Below are positions 10,980 through 23,900 of a stretch of DNA of 64,000 nt, in pieces (the stretch's first letter is position 1; each line of letters opens with the position of its first letter). The stretch is taken from the NCBI GenBank assembly GCA_963662175.1, contig OY759225.1, forward strand, positions 4,599,107 through 4,663,106, read 5' to 3'. The notes under the pieces were generated by a model. That model was not told the origin of the DNA. It was given only the letters and a program-made list of their open reading frames with translations, and made no database searches. Origin of the DNA: Aradus depressus (taxonomy: Eukaryota > Arthropoda > Insecta > Hemiptera > Aradidae). The position numbers were made by a program, and so were the translations under genes.

Positions 10980-11490
10980 TGATATTCACTCAAGAAGGGT
11001 GGGGGAAGAGAGAGAGAGCAGTGGAAGGAGGGGGAAGGCGTTGAGCGGTTGCAGATAGAGAGTGAAGCAGGAAGGTTGTTGGATTTTTGTGGTTGGAGAG
11101 AGAGAGTGAAGTGGACCGGTGTTTTTTTTGATGAGAGAGTGCAAGTGAACGGATGATAGATAGTTGACTGGAGTAGTGAAGATTCTTTGTGGAGTTGGAA
11201 GTCTGGAGTTCTGGAAGTGGGCAGATTGATGGAAGAATCTATGAGCCTATGATGTACTGAGAAGAGCAGCGGAGGATTGGAGGATAGATAGAAAAATGTG
11301 AGTGAATAAAAAAAATAAATGTTATATTATCATTGTCTACCGATCTATGTTAAGGTGTAAAAACAAAGGGTAAAAATATTAAATCTTATTCCATGAAAAC
11401 ATTTTTATTAAAAGAATTCACCACCCATTTAATTATTCAAAAAATACAATAGTAAATTTTAAGAGAATAAGAATCATTACAATGGCGCAA
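10980..11490. other. No gene recognised
   Basis: GA-rich stretch (GAGAGAGAG, GTGAAG runs) to 11300, then AT-rich DNA. A poly-G run of about 20 precedes it near 10928. Confidence 0.4.
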
Positions 11491-11563
11491 CAACGTGGAG
11501 CTAATTAGGAATAGATAATTAAAATGCACAATTTCTTTGTCAAACTTCACTATATATTCTCAA

Positions 11564-11606
11564 ATACTCAACTAGTTTCGCCGTGTTAAGGCATTATCAA
11601 GAGTCA
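11564..11606 (-). ncRNA. Hammerhead-like ribozyme, variant core
   Basis: Minus strand: TTGATAA, T, stem II GCC..GGC, GAAA, palindromic CTAG, TT, then GAG pairing with CTC before the core. Core positions 3 and 8 are U and A instead of C and G. Confidence 0.5.
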
Positions 11607-12200
11607 CTTACAAACTGACAGAATTGGTTGACAGGGTAGAGGGTACAGTTAAGGAGGGGGTTTTTAGGTAATGACGGGGAATCCCTTGTTTTTGTTACTC
11701 TATACATTCCAATAAACAGATATTTACGAGATAATAATAAATATAAAATAAAAAGAAGAAAGAAAATGATATATATATAAAATCTAATAAAGCGAATCTA
11801 ACAGTAAAGTGTTGGTATTTATATAGGTATGTATTTTTGTGGAAATGTTTTGCCAACTGACATTCAGAGAATACTATAATTTTCATTTGATGTTTTAATT
11901 TGCCTTTAAATTCTTTGTATTTGTTTTTATTCACTTTAATATTTATTATATGTTACATTTATATAATTCATGAGTCATACCTATATAAATACCAACACTT
12001 TACTGTTAGATTCGCTTTATTAGATTTTATATATATATCATTTTCTTTCTTCTTTTTATTTTATATTTATTATTATCTCGTAAATATCTGTTTATTGGAA
12101 TGTATAGAGTAACAAAAACAAGGGATTCCCCGTCATTACCTAAAAACCCCCTCCTTAACTGTACCCTCTACCCTGTCAACCAATTCTGTCAGTTTGTAAG

Positions 12201-12245
12201 TGACTCTTGATAATGCCTTAACACGGCGAAACTAGTTGAGTATTT
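12201..12245 (+). ncRNA. Hammerhead-like ribozyme, variant core (other arm)
   Basis: Same motif in the right arm: core TTGATAA at 12207-12213 and GAAA at 12228-12231, with stem I CTC/GAG. Both orientations of the foldback could therefore give a ribozyme. Confidence 0.5.
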
Positions 12246-12418
12246 GAGAATCAATAGTGAAGTTTGACAAAGAAATTGTGCATTTTAATTATCTATTCCT
12301 AGAATGGAGCTTCACAAAGTAAATCTGGAAACCATAAATTAGTGGAGCTAATTTTTTTAAAAAAGAATATAATTATATTTGACCGTATAGAAGAATTATT
12401 ACAATATATAAGATAATT

Positions 12419-12538
12419 TAGGACTCCCACAGTAGAGTCGGGCTCATGTCCACCAGAGTGACGAAAGAGCGCTCTGGTAGTAGGCGATATGACCTCGTTG
12501 TTAAAGCCCGGGCATGAGTCATAAAACCTAACCTAACC
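12419..12538 (+). mobile_element. 5'-truncated SINE with target duplication
   Basis: Only the last 120 bp of the SINE (from TTAGGACTCCCACAGTAGAG to CCTAACC). Flanked by TATATAAGATAAT at 12406-12418 and 12539-12551. Truncation at insertion is typical of LINE-driven retroposition. Confidence 0.88.
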
Positions 12539-12551
12539 TATATAAGATAAT

Positions 12552-13110
12552 ACTTGGCTACGAAACTTGCCCTCCCGTCAACATCAACAATTTTCTAATT
12601 TATTATTATTGTTAAATATTTATTTGTAAATAAAATACGCATATAAAAATAATTCGAAAATCAAAAATCTCATACCAAAGATGACCTCTTGGTCAGATGA
12701 CCGTCAGAGTGTAGTCGTCATAATTTACAAATAAAGAAGAAATTAAGTACATCTATCACTTAGTGTTCAAGTATAGAACAACAAAATACAATTACAACTT
12801 GTTTAAAAATCAAATTATACCTTCCCCTAAGTACATAATAAATTTTATTTACTAACATGAAAGGATATTTTCAATATAAATTTATATCTTTGACCTTTAA
12901 AATTCAAATCAAAATAATCATAATCTTCTGGTTCTGTATAATAATATTAATTTCAGATATTAATTGTGAATCATAAGATTTGAGCCTAGTTATAATAAAT
13001 TAATTTATACGACTTAAAAAGATTAATAAATAGTAAATAATAATATGATTAAATAGTAATGAGTAATATTAGGAAAAATAGAATAGCATTAGATCACAAT
13101 AATGATTTAA
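12552..13110. other. AT-rich, no gene seen
   Basis: Simple AT-rich sequence without recognisable frames or repeats. Confidence 0.4.
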
Positions 13111-13122
13111 ATTGTATTCTGG

Positions 13123-13560
13123 TTAAACTATGATATTTTTGGTTCGTCTACAATAACTAGCAAGAGAGGTCCAACATTTTCCATTGAAGTACCTCATCAT
13201 TTCATCCCCGGTTAGTTGTTCTCTTGCAAACCATTTCAACCTAATATCGCTGAGTCTTGGGCAAATAGCGAGATGGTATGTACTGTCCATTACTTCCAGA
13301 TCACACATCTGACAATATTCGTTATCATCACAGAATGGTTCCTTTTTAAGGTTTATTACCCCTACATGCGCTCTCATTATCCATATTTGTAACTCCTGAG
13401 AGATATTGCTGCTGAGGTAGAGACTCTCACTTGATTCAAACCATTCTGTAAACAGAGTATCGTTCACATTCCTCAACACTTCTACGATACTCCCTCTCAA
13501 ACTGTGCACCAACACTCTCTCCGATTTGATCAAGTATCCCCTTTCATTTAAATTGCCCAA
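13123..13560 (-). pseudogene. LINE reverse-transcriptase C-terminal fragment
   Basis: 145-codon frame with a CQMC-x(11)-H-x(4)-C zinc motif (CQMCDLEVMDSTYHLAICP) followed by RLKWF. This is the cysteine/histidine end of R1- or Jockey-like LINE ORF2 proteins. No RT core upstream, so a 3' fragment. Confidence 0.55.
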
Positions 13561-14770
13561 ATCAAGCTCTGCATTTTCTAATTTCTTTCTCCTATAAGTG
13601 GCGTGAAACTTAAATCACATAATTAAGACGTCTAGGTACAATTTTACTAAAAATATGGGCCGATAATGTCTCTGTGGATATTGTTAGCGCAACATTTAGT
13701 ATTCTTGTTTGTTTATTAGTGATATAATTTTCATTTTTCTAATTAATTTCCATTATTACTTTTGTTATATTATTATGAATTTTCATTTTCACTATAGGCT
13801 ATTTACGTCAATCCTGGATCGCCTGTTCGTTGACATCTCAAGTCTGCTACCTTGTTCTTCTGTGGTGTCCCGGCCTACTCCCAGATCGTCTCAGGGTCAT
13901 CCTTCTTAGCCTCCTTGGAGATCAGTTCATGTCCATCTTCCAATGCCAACTGGACTACATGTTCTCAAGAAAGATATATGTATAATATTTTGTAAAATTG
14001 AGTTGTGGCGTTTATCAGCATAAGATTGATTTTTTTTTTTTTTTATTTATTCAAGGAGAGTTAATTTTGTTTTCTTATAATTACCTTGTCTTTGAAAATA
14101 AATATATTTATAAAATTACTTTATGTCATTAGATATAAGACCTGCCCAAACATTGACAAAACAAATTAGTTGACTGTCCACCTCACAGATTAAAATTGGA
14201 TAACTAAGAGACTCAATAGTGAACATTTGGTGCTGTCATGTCTCCATTATTTTCCTGATTAATAAATAATAATATTTCATAACTTAAAATAATAATAATA
14301 TTGTCTAATTAATAAATAAGGTATAAAAATACCATTGTCTGTGTACCTTATATATCCCTGATTCATCTTATCTTCAGCTGTTGGAGGTCATTTTAGTGTA
14401 ATAAAAACAGTTGCAAGTTTTATAAATTATTTTTCTATTTATGAAAAAGTTCAAATGATATTTGGGTCATTAAAGAATTGAGATAGGAAGAAAAGAACAA
14501 TAGTATTTTCTTTTTCAAAAATAAATTAAGTACAAGCTGAGAAAAAGGGTGGATGTCTCATAGTGAAGGTCTCGTCAATTTTTTTAAACTTCTATAAACA
14601 ATTCAACCCCATGAAGAAAGGCCTTATGAATTTAGATCAATTATTCTTATAACTAAATATCGAAACAATCGATAGTGCGAAGTGGTAACATCTCTGCTGT
14701 TGACAGACGAAAGAAACCAGTATCTTCGAGACAGACAATAAAAAGACAGGCCGCCTCTCGGATAAGCTTT
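13561..14770. other. Intergenic between genes C and D, no gene seen
   Basis: AT-rich, with a poly-T run near 14030. This holds the 3' flank of gene C (stop at 14821). I could not pick a confident poly(A) signal. Confidence 0.4.
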
Positions 14771-14820
14771 TAGTTTGACGTCGAAGATTGTAGATTTGTT
14801 ACCTGGAATTGAATATAAAT

Positions 14821-14965
14821 TTAAAGGCCAGTTGTATAAACCAAAAGTCGCCAGTCACCTCCGCACTTCTGCGACCTGTCTCCTGGGCAGTCACGATCGA
14901 AGCACTTCCCGTCGTCTGGTACTAGTCTCTTCAATGGACGTTCGTTTCCACAGTAACATTCAATT
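14821..14965 (-). CDS. Gene C exon 9: second half of WSC 4, stop
   Basis: 145 nt, acceptor ..TTTCAG, TAA at 14821-14823. Encodes IECYCGNERP to WRLLVYTTGL. The cysteine spacing (GKCFDRDC, QKCGG) is normal. Confidence 0.85.
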
Positions 14966-17900
14966 CTGAAATCAAAATCAATCTGCGGTGAACAAGACCG
15001 AATAATGGATACATCCAGCCCATTTGAAATCCTATTAAAAATCTCTGAACCATTGGGAAATATCTTATGACTCACAACTCCCTTGGGATATATCTTATGA
15101 CCCACACCTCCCTAGGAAAATATCATATGACCCTTGCCTCCCTTGGGAAATATCTTATGACACTTGCCTCCCTTGGGAAAGTTCTTATGACTCACGCTTC
15201 CCTTGGGAAAGTTCTTCTGACCCTCACTTCCCTTGGGAAAGATCTTATGATCCGCACCTCTCTTGGGAAAGTTCTTATGACCACACCTCCCTTGGAAAAG
15301 TTCTTAGGACCCACACTTCCTTTGAGAAAGTTCTTATGACCCTCACTTCCCTTGGGAAAGATCTTATGACCCACACTTCCCTTGGGAATGTTCTTATGAT
15401 CCACACCTCCCTTGGGAAAAATCCTATGATTCACTTCCCTTGGAAAAGATCTTATGACCCACACCTCCCTTGGGAAAGATCTTATGACCAACATTTCCCA
15501 GGCATAAATTTTCGGGTGTTTGCAAAATAACATTTTTCTTGTGTATAATTAAAGTTTGGCAAAATAATGAATTTACAGTTTTTATTATCTCAATTAATGT
15601 TGCTGATGTAAGATTCAAATGAAGTTCAACACTTTTCAATATTGTATTTGTTTTGACAGAAACATGATTTATTTTATGTCTGTATCATTTTCTATTTTAA
15701 AGTTAAATAACAAAATCGATTCCTGCAACTGTTGTTAGAGAGGAGGATTTCCAGATACTAGACGACAATAGCTACTATTTAAATTAATCGAATTGAGGGC
15801 CCTAGACGTAAAATACATTTCTTACCCATACTGAAGACCGGCATAAGCAGCCCCTCTCTTTTGGCAGTGGGCAATGCAAGCCTCGGGAGAGTTAGTGCCA
15901 TGCATTGTGGCCAATGATGAAGGGTCAAACGTTCGTGAATCTCCGCCATCGGAGTAGCAACCCACGTAAGTACCCGCGTCTACACCTGAAACACATCTGC
16001 ATGTTACAGTTTGTATGGACAACATCCCCAAAGGCGATGAATACAAGGTGGTTCCTAGTAGACTAACTTTGAGATCTTACAGGAAATTTTAATTTTGAGT
16101 AAAACCAATCCAGTAAATATAGGCTCGCAGATACTTCCTTAAAAAACTACAGCCAAATAATCCTGGAGAAGGAACGAGTTGTGGAAGGCAGAGGAGCGAT
16201 GGGAGGTGAAGAGGTCCGAAAGACGGGATCTGGTGTGTCTTTGGAGGACGGAGGACTTAAATTGGAACCGAGAGGACTTGGAGGAAGCCACGGAAGGAGA
16301 GTAACGGACGTAAGGAGGCAGAGGGCTGTGAAGAGGAGTCTTGGACAAGGAACGAGTTGTGGAAGGCAGAGGAGCGATGGGAGGAGGTGAAGAGGTCCGA
16401 AGGACGGGATGTGGTGTGTCTTTGGAGGACGGAGGACTTCAATTGGAACATTTGGTAAAGATATTAAGGTTCTTTGGACTTTAGTATTTGGAAGAGGAAG
16501 GACCCTCGGAAGTTGTCTCCGAGGTTTGAGCCATTGGGGCTTGTATCTCGTCTTAGTCTAAATGTTATATGTTGTGAGTTGTTCATGTTGAGTTCAATTT
16601 TCCAAGTGTTGCACCAGTTTTTAATTTGAATGAGATGGTTTTGTAATGTGAGGGAGGCATGTATATGAGATTGAGCAGCCCCTAAGATGGTACTAAGTAT
16701 AAAATAACTTACTTTTGAATGTGTAGATACTATTTCTGTAGCGGCCACCACAGACGAGTCTGGAGTCTCCGCTACAGTCCAAGTCACAATCACTGTCCGA
16801 TACTTTATCTCCAAGTAACAGGTCACCGCAGAAACACTCGCTCCTATGTTGGACACAAATTTCATATGTAATCTCAATGTTAACAATAAGATCTCAGAAC
16901 TCAGGAAACAGCAAAACTGTTAAACATACCTAGGGGAGTATCGTGTTTTCCAAACCCGTGAATCCAAAAATGCACCTTATATTTCAATTGAGGGCGCCGG
17001 TAGCCCAGTGCTTGCTTGTTGAGCTCAAGATCGATGGTTCAAAACCTGAGCGAGGCCTTTAGTTTATTCTATCTGGGAGTAAAATAAACTTAAACATGCC
17101 GTCATTCGGATGGGAGGCGATGGTCCCGAGCCTGTACGTCAGGTACTCGTTAAAGGCCTCTCCCCAACCTTATGCGAATGAAAATTTAGAATAGGCAAAA
17201 TTTAGTACTCCCATAGGTAGTAGGCGACATGACCTCGATCGTACTAAAAAGAAGAAAATAAACTTTTTCTTTCCAAAGGTGATCGGAGTTGGTTGAAAAA
17301 ATGTATAATAGGCATTAAAAAAAATACCGACATAATGTAAGATGTTGCATTTTATGATGCAGAGACAGTTACAGATAAAATCATCAATGCGACATCTTAC
17401 ATATAATATGTCGGATTATTACTTTCCCAGCTATACGTAGTAAAGGAGAAGTTATGTAATCGGTCAAAAAATCGATACGTAGTTTTCAACGGAATTTCAT
17501 GTTTTCTGACCTCTAAATTCCAAATATGAAAAAAATACTAGGTGTCTGTGATAACCCTATAACACTTATCAATTTTCAGTCAAATCGGCCAAACGGAAGG
17601 GCGGGGCTTAGGGGAGAGGCTTAACACAAAAACTCTATTGGCGGAATCAGCAGCAGGGAATCAACTCAAAACCCTCATTGTTTTTTGGTTGGGACCTTTT
17701 TTCTATAAGTTGGTAGTAGTATAGGTGACAAAGTGGCCAGTTAGGTCCAAGCAATATTTATTTTTATTTACGTTTCGACCTCTTATAGGCCATTATCATC
17801 AGAAATTTACCTATATTGAAGGGCGCTAATCTTGTATCCGTTCTTGTAGCAGTGCATGATACAGATCCATGGAGTCAGAGAGTCAGGGAACACCTTCGAT

Positions 17901-20900
17901 ACTTTGTAGACCCTCTCCGCAGAATCCGTGAAGCAGCCCACGTACTGCTCCGACATATTCTCAAGTAGAGCTGACAAAAAATGGAAATATTGTCTTATCA
18001 TTTCACATCAGATCAACCTATGACTGATCCGTCATCTCTCACATTTTCTTAGCAGAAGTTATTGAGAATAAAAAAAGTCATCGGTGAATCACCGGCAATA
18101 ATCAATTAACTTTTCGCTCCCCCTCCAAAACCAGTCGGCCGTTTGCGCCAATATTCAACAGTTGATTTACCCAGGGGCTCCTAAATCCTTACACTAAATG
18201 TTGTGGCTATAAATTCATTACTTCGGCAGTTATTAGGGTTGTTGCATTGAGCCCCCTCCCCTTCGGCTGATATCACAGAAATTTGACAGATTATGTACCC
18301 CTTAAATTTTGACTTCAAAAATGAAATTTAACATCGATATATGCATTACATCGACAGTTATTGGGTTTTTTGAGTTAAGCGACTTCTCAAACTCCCCCTT
18401 CCCTTTGGCCGATTTGGCTAAAAATCATACAGTTCCCCTTTATCCCCCTCCCTCTAGGTTGATTTGACTGAAAAACAATAAGGACGACACTTATTAATTT
18501 TCGGATCAGAAGGAAGGCTCAACTCAAAAACCCCAATAATATAATGAATGTATCGGCGCAAACGGTCAACTGGTTTTGGAGGGGGAAGGGCGAAAAGTGT
18601 ATTGAATAATTCGTTCTGACGATGTACATATTTTTTTGGCAAAAATACACAACTTACTATCGATTGTACTGCTGTAGACAGAGCTTGCTGCATTCCCGCC
18701 ACATTTGAGTTTATCGTACCCACTACATTTTTTCCCACATTCCTTTTCTTGAACTTTAGTGCCTTCAATTTTACTTCCGCAGAGACATTCATTTCTGTAA
18801 CAACAATAATAATAAAAGAAATAAGTCTTTGCGAAGAAAATGACCGGAATTTTCATGAAGAATCGTCACTGAGATAATATGAAAATATTGAAGAAATAAT
18901 TAAATTATTTTTTGGTTTCACAACTAAAGAACTTGTATAGTACTCTAGTAGCGGAATTAGGAACTATACAGTCAAGACCTCATTAACAATACAACAGTTT
19001 GAGCATGATGGGGCGTCCCGAGTCTGCGCGATGTCAGGTACTCGTGAAAAACCAGTACCATAGGTGAATAAAAATGTAGGTTAGACAAAATGTAGTACTG
19101 CCATAATCGGCGATATCGACCCCGTTTAGGGGAGGGAGCTATTTCAAAAATCCTAATAACCCCCGATGTGATGATTATCGTCAGGAAATTTAGTGTGAGG
19201 ATTTAGGATCATCTATGTAAGTTAGGATATGTGGGTCAAAGCGGACAAAATTTAATAAAAAGAATTAACCAACATAAACAAAATTGTAAAACCATAAAAG
19301 ATAAAATATTTACGGCATTGTCTGAACATAGTAAAAATTATAAACATAATTTTAATTTTGAAAATACCATAATTATACATAAAGAAAATAACAAAATAAA
19401 AAGAAATATAAAAGAATATATTGAGGAACCGGGTTACAAACCCGGACATCTCCATTTTTTTTCGAAGTTGAGCTGATGACTGATCCCTATAGATTTTTGT
19501 ACGGGGAATTGAATGGCAGGGTCAATTTGCTACAAAAATGGACGTAGATATAAGAAAAACCGGTTTAAAAAGTGTTCCTTGTTACAAAAACGGACATATA
19601 TTTGTGAGGTTCGTTTCAAAAGTGGACATCTCCATATTAGCCAATTAGCGGTCAGAAAAAATCAAGCTGCTATAACCTTTTATTCAGTGAACCTTACTTG
19701 TCTTAGTCTTATGTATTCATAATTTTTATTTGTTGGATGGTTTTATTTATTTATTTGCAAAGTTAATAATTAAATATAACATAATTTACAATTATATTTC
19801 GCAATGGAAAAATATGTTGAGGAAGTTACACTGGATAGTGCCCGGAAAAGAAAAGCTCAGCCAGCAAATTGGAAGAGAAATGTTCAGAAGCGTTTAAGGT
19901 ATGTATCTCATAATTATTTTAATAATTGACTTTTGTATTGAATTTTGAATAATGTTGTGCTTAAAATTTCATTCTATAAATTTACAAATCATTATGTACT
20001 AATTTATTTTTTTGTTGTAGATATAGTGCAAAAGCCTTGCCTGAAATGCCGGCTTGCTCGCATAGAGGTCATCTAACTTGCAGATTACTTAAAATTGAAG
20101 ACATACGAAGATTCCATAAAGCATTTTATGATATTCCTACTAAAAACCATCAAGACAAATTTATTTGTAAGTATGTTTCAAGCAGTACACCAAAACGAAA
20201 AAGACAATGTCCCAATAAGTCTTTGGCTAAAAAGCCAAAAACTGCATCATATGAATATTTTATAGAAAATCTGCTAGGAAATAGAATGACTGTGTGCAGG
20301 GAAACATTTCTGAAGGTTTTGGGAGTCACAAAGCATAGAGTTTTTGGCGTTTTTAAAAATTTTAAGCAAAACGATGGTGCCCTGGTTCCAACCGAAACCA
20401 GGGGTGGCTGGCGTAAAGAAAACATTTACGCCTCAAAAAGAGAGTCTGTTATCAATTTCATCAAAGGTTTTAAAGGTATTGAATCTCATTACTCGAGAGC
20501 TAAAAGTAACAGGCTGTATTTGCCTAGTGAATTAAGTATTTCTAAAATGTTCCAAATGTATAACGAGATTGTTGATTTTCATTTAGAGGTCAAAGAAACC
20601 TTTTTTAGAAACATTTTCGAAACAAAATTCAACCTATCGTTCTCCAATCCTACTACTGATGAATGTAGTACTTGTATAGAACTAAAAGATAAAATAAAAA
20701 GGGAAACTAATTCTGAGATGTTGACTGAATTGAAACTGAAATTACAAATACATTTAACCAAAGCAAAATGCTTTTTTGATTTTCTCCGCAAAAAGCCCGA
20801 TAGCTGTATGCTGATGTCATTTGACTGCCAAAAGAACTTAGTTCTTCCAAAAGTGAGTGACCAGTCTGAATGATTTCGAAGGAACAGGAAAGTCTAGTAA

Positions 20901-23900
20901 ATTATAGAAGAGATGCTGAAAAAAGTGGAGCACATTACTCGTATATCTTAAATAAGATAATGATTATTATAATTTAAAAAAAAAATATTTAAAAAAAATG
21001 TAAATATCGATTTTAAATGAAAACTATTAAATTTTAGATTTAGGTTATAACAAGGCTATAGGTTCTATTTATAACATGGTTTGGTTAGAAAAATGCAAGG
21101 TTTTTATTAAAATAATGTATAAAAATGACGATATTCCTTGTATAATATAGGAATGAAATAATAAATGGGGATTGGTCTGTGTTGTTGGTGAGTCCTTATC
21201 TGTTTTTTTAATGTAATATTGATGTAAAAAATAATTTGTTAATCAATTTAAATGTTATTATTAAATGAAAAATGTTTTTTAGAATTGAAAATGACAATAT
21301 AAGTCGAAACGTCTTGAGAAAAAAAATTAAATAAATTATATATTGAAATTATACCTGATTGCCTTTTACTAAATTGATAAAAAATAAATATTATACCTAC
21401 TTTGTATATTTTATCATTCACATCTTTAATTTTTGTAATATTTTTTCTTCATTCTTGTTGGGGGAATAAACTCTGTAAGAAATATATGTGGAAATAATGA
21501 AAATAAGAATTATAATCGAAACACAATAAATGAAGTGAAATGAACGTTAGAAGATCACTGTAAATGAAAAATGTTTTGGCCTATCTGTTCGTGGCGCTCC
21601 TCGATGCTGGTCCGTGTTGATAAATGAGATCAGAAGGGGTCCTCACGGGTCCCGTCACGACATGTCCCGGTCAGGTTGTGGTGGACGACTGGACACTGAG
21701 TGGTGGGGGAAGCGAGCGATATAGACGGCGTAGGGCCTACGGTGGTGGGCGCTGGCTAAGCTCAGTATAGTCATATAGTGATTGAACAATTCTCTTCTCA
21801 TTCATTTCTGTTTAGTCCCTTTTTTCAAAAATTAATTTTATTTCAAACATTGTCGTCCTTCTTCCTCTTTTATAGTCACCATTAATGTATTATGCTGACG
21901 ATTTTTAATAATTTTTATTTTCTTCATATTGACAAAGAATGTATTTGTTTTTATTGTATACATTCTCTTATTTATCTAGAGGTTAGGTTAGGTTTTATGA
22001 CTCATGCCCGGGCTTTAACTACGAGGTCATATCACCTACTACCAGAGTGCTCTTTCGTCACTCTGGTGGACATGAGCCCGACTCTACTGTGGGAGTCCTA
22101 AATTTTTATTCACATAAAGCAGGGGTCTTTAACGAGTACCTGACATTGTAGAGGCTCGGGACCATCGCTTAACGTCCCATCTGAAGGACGGCGTGCTTGT
22201 TTATTTTACCTCCCAGATAAAATAAACTAAGGGCGTCGGTCGGGTTTCGAACCCACGTTGTTGAGCTCAGAAGACAAACACGCATACCACTGAGCTACCG
22301 GCGCCCTCTTATTTATATAGATACATTTATTTTCTTTTATTTCTTCATAATTAAGCTGTTAATTCCATTTTCTCCACTGTAGCACTTATTTATTTATCTA
22401 TATATTTATTTCTTTGTACGTCATATGATACTTTATTTCATTATTTCCTTCTATTTTTGACTCTGTATGTATATATTCTTTAGGGACCTCGGTCCAAACT
22501 AAAATTTATTTAATTTCATTTTTTAAGAGTTATCCAAGTTTAGAAGTAGTCGCAGGTTAACAAGAACACAAACCATATTAATTTAATGTCAAGTACTTAA
22601 GCACTGAGAGGTTAAGGCTTCAACTTAATTCACAATAAGTGAGGAAGTGAGGACTTAAGTCATCGCACTTCCATGTGCTTTGGAGGTTAAGGCTTCAACT
22701 TAATTCACAATAAGTGAGGAAGTGAGGACTTAAGTCATCGCACTTCCATGTGCTTTGGAAGAGCTACTTACCCATTATAAACAGCAGCGAAGTCAAAGTT
22801 ACGCCTGAAGCAGTATCCCACACATAATTCTGGAGTCAAAATTTTGTCAAATTTTTTCTTCTTAGAAGTTAGTACGTCTTTCCCCTTATTTGTATAGCAG
22901 CCCTTGTGGTAACGTGACACGAAATTCCTATTCTGATCTAATAACAAAAAAATAATAATTTCATTACAAACTATTACGAAATTAATCTACTTTTTTTGTT
23001 TAAACAAATAGGTATTGACAACTGTAAAAAAATATAATATATTTGGGGTGTTCATGATGTGTGTGTTAACTATGTTAAATTTGTTAACTGTGTTAGTTCG
23101 ATAAAAAATTTGACAGTAGTCTGCTAAATATATGACTTTAACACATTTCGATCTAACAGAGGAAAAGGTATGTTAGATCGCTTTGTTAAATCGATATTGG
23201 TAAGGTTATGAAAGGTTACAGTCAGTAACAAAAATGTTCGGACGGTTTGATTTTTCAATAAAAAATTATAATAATTAAATGCAAAAGTAATAAAAAATAA
23301 TTTAAAAAAATAATTAAAGCCATTTTTCAATCAAGAATAAGAATTCAAAAGTGGGTTAGGATAAAGGAAAAACAGCTTTGATTAGAACAAATAAATATTT
23401 TAATTTAATAAATTTTATAACAAGTAATGTAGGTAACAAAAATTTTCGGACAAAAATGTAAACAACTATAAATAAATTCAATGTTTTTTTTACGATTTCA
23501 CAAATTCAAAAACCATAATGTTAATTAATATTTGGTTGGGTACCCTTTTTGTGTAATAACATCTTTCATTCGATTCGGCATTGATGATGAAACTAATTTT
23601 TTGGTGACATTTGGAGATTTTTTACCCCACTCTTCTAATAACTTTTGTTTCAATTCGTTTTTTGAAGCAATGGGTGTTAATCGAATTTTCCTGTCGAGCT
23701 CACCCCATACGTGTTCAATTGGGTTGAGATCGGGCGATTGGGGGGGGTTTCATAATTTTAGGGCAGTTATACAAAAGCCAAGTACGTACCAATTCACAGG
23801 TGTGTTTCAGATTGTTGTCTTGGTAAAAATGAAAAGTCCGTAAAATCCCAAGTTTTTCAGCACTCTTTTTCAAATTGCTCCTTAGTAATTCGGCATAAAC

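Larger units (their letters stand above)
11507..12341. mobile_element. Penelope-like foldback element 1
   Basis: Two almost perfect inverted arms (about 11507-11829 and 11974-12300) around a short spacer, plus a unique tail starting GAATGGAGCTTCACAAAG. Flanked by the 12-bp duplication GTGGAGCTAATT (11495-11506, 12342-12353). Close relative of the element at 37123-38263, which carries a GIY-YIG remnant. The inverted terminal repeats fit Penelope-like retroelements. Confidence 0.75.

Noticed and set aside
15067..15533. Frames repeating MTHTSLGK or FPREV units
   Set aside because: By-product of the 30-bp minisatellite inside a gene C intron.
21290..21330. Another hammerhead (AAGTCGAAACGTC)
   Set aside because: GAAA and a short helix are present, but the CUGANGA core is missing.
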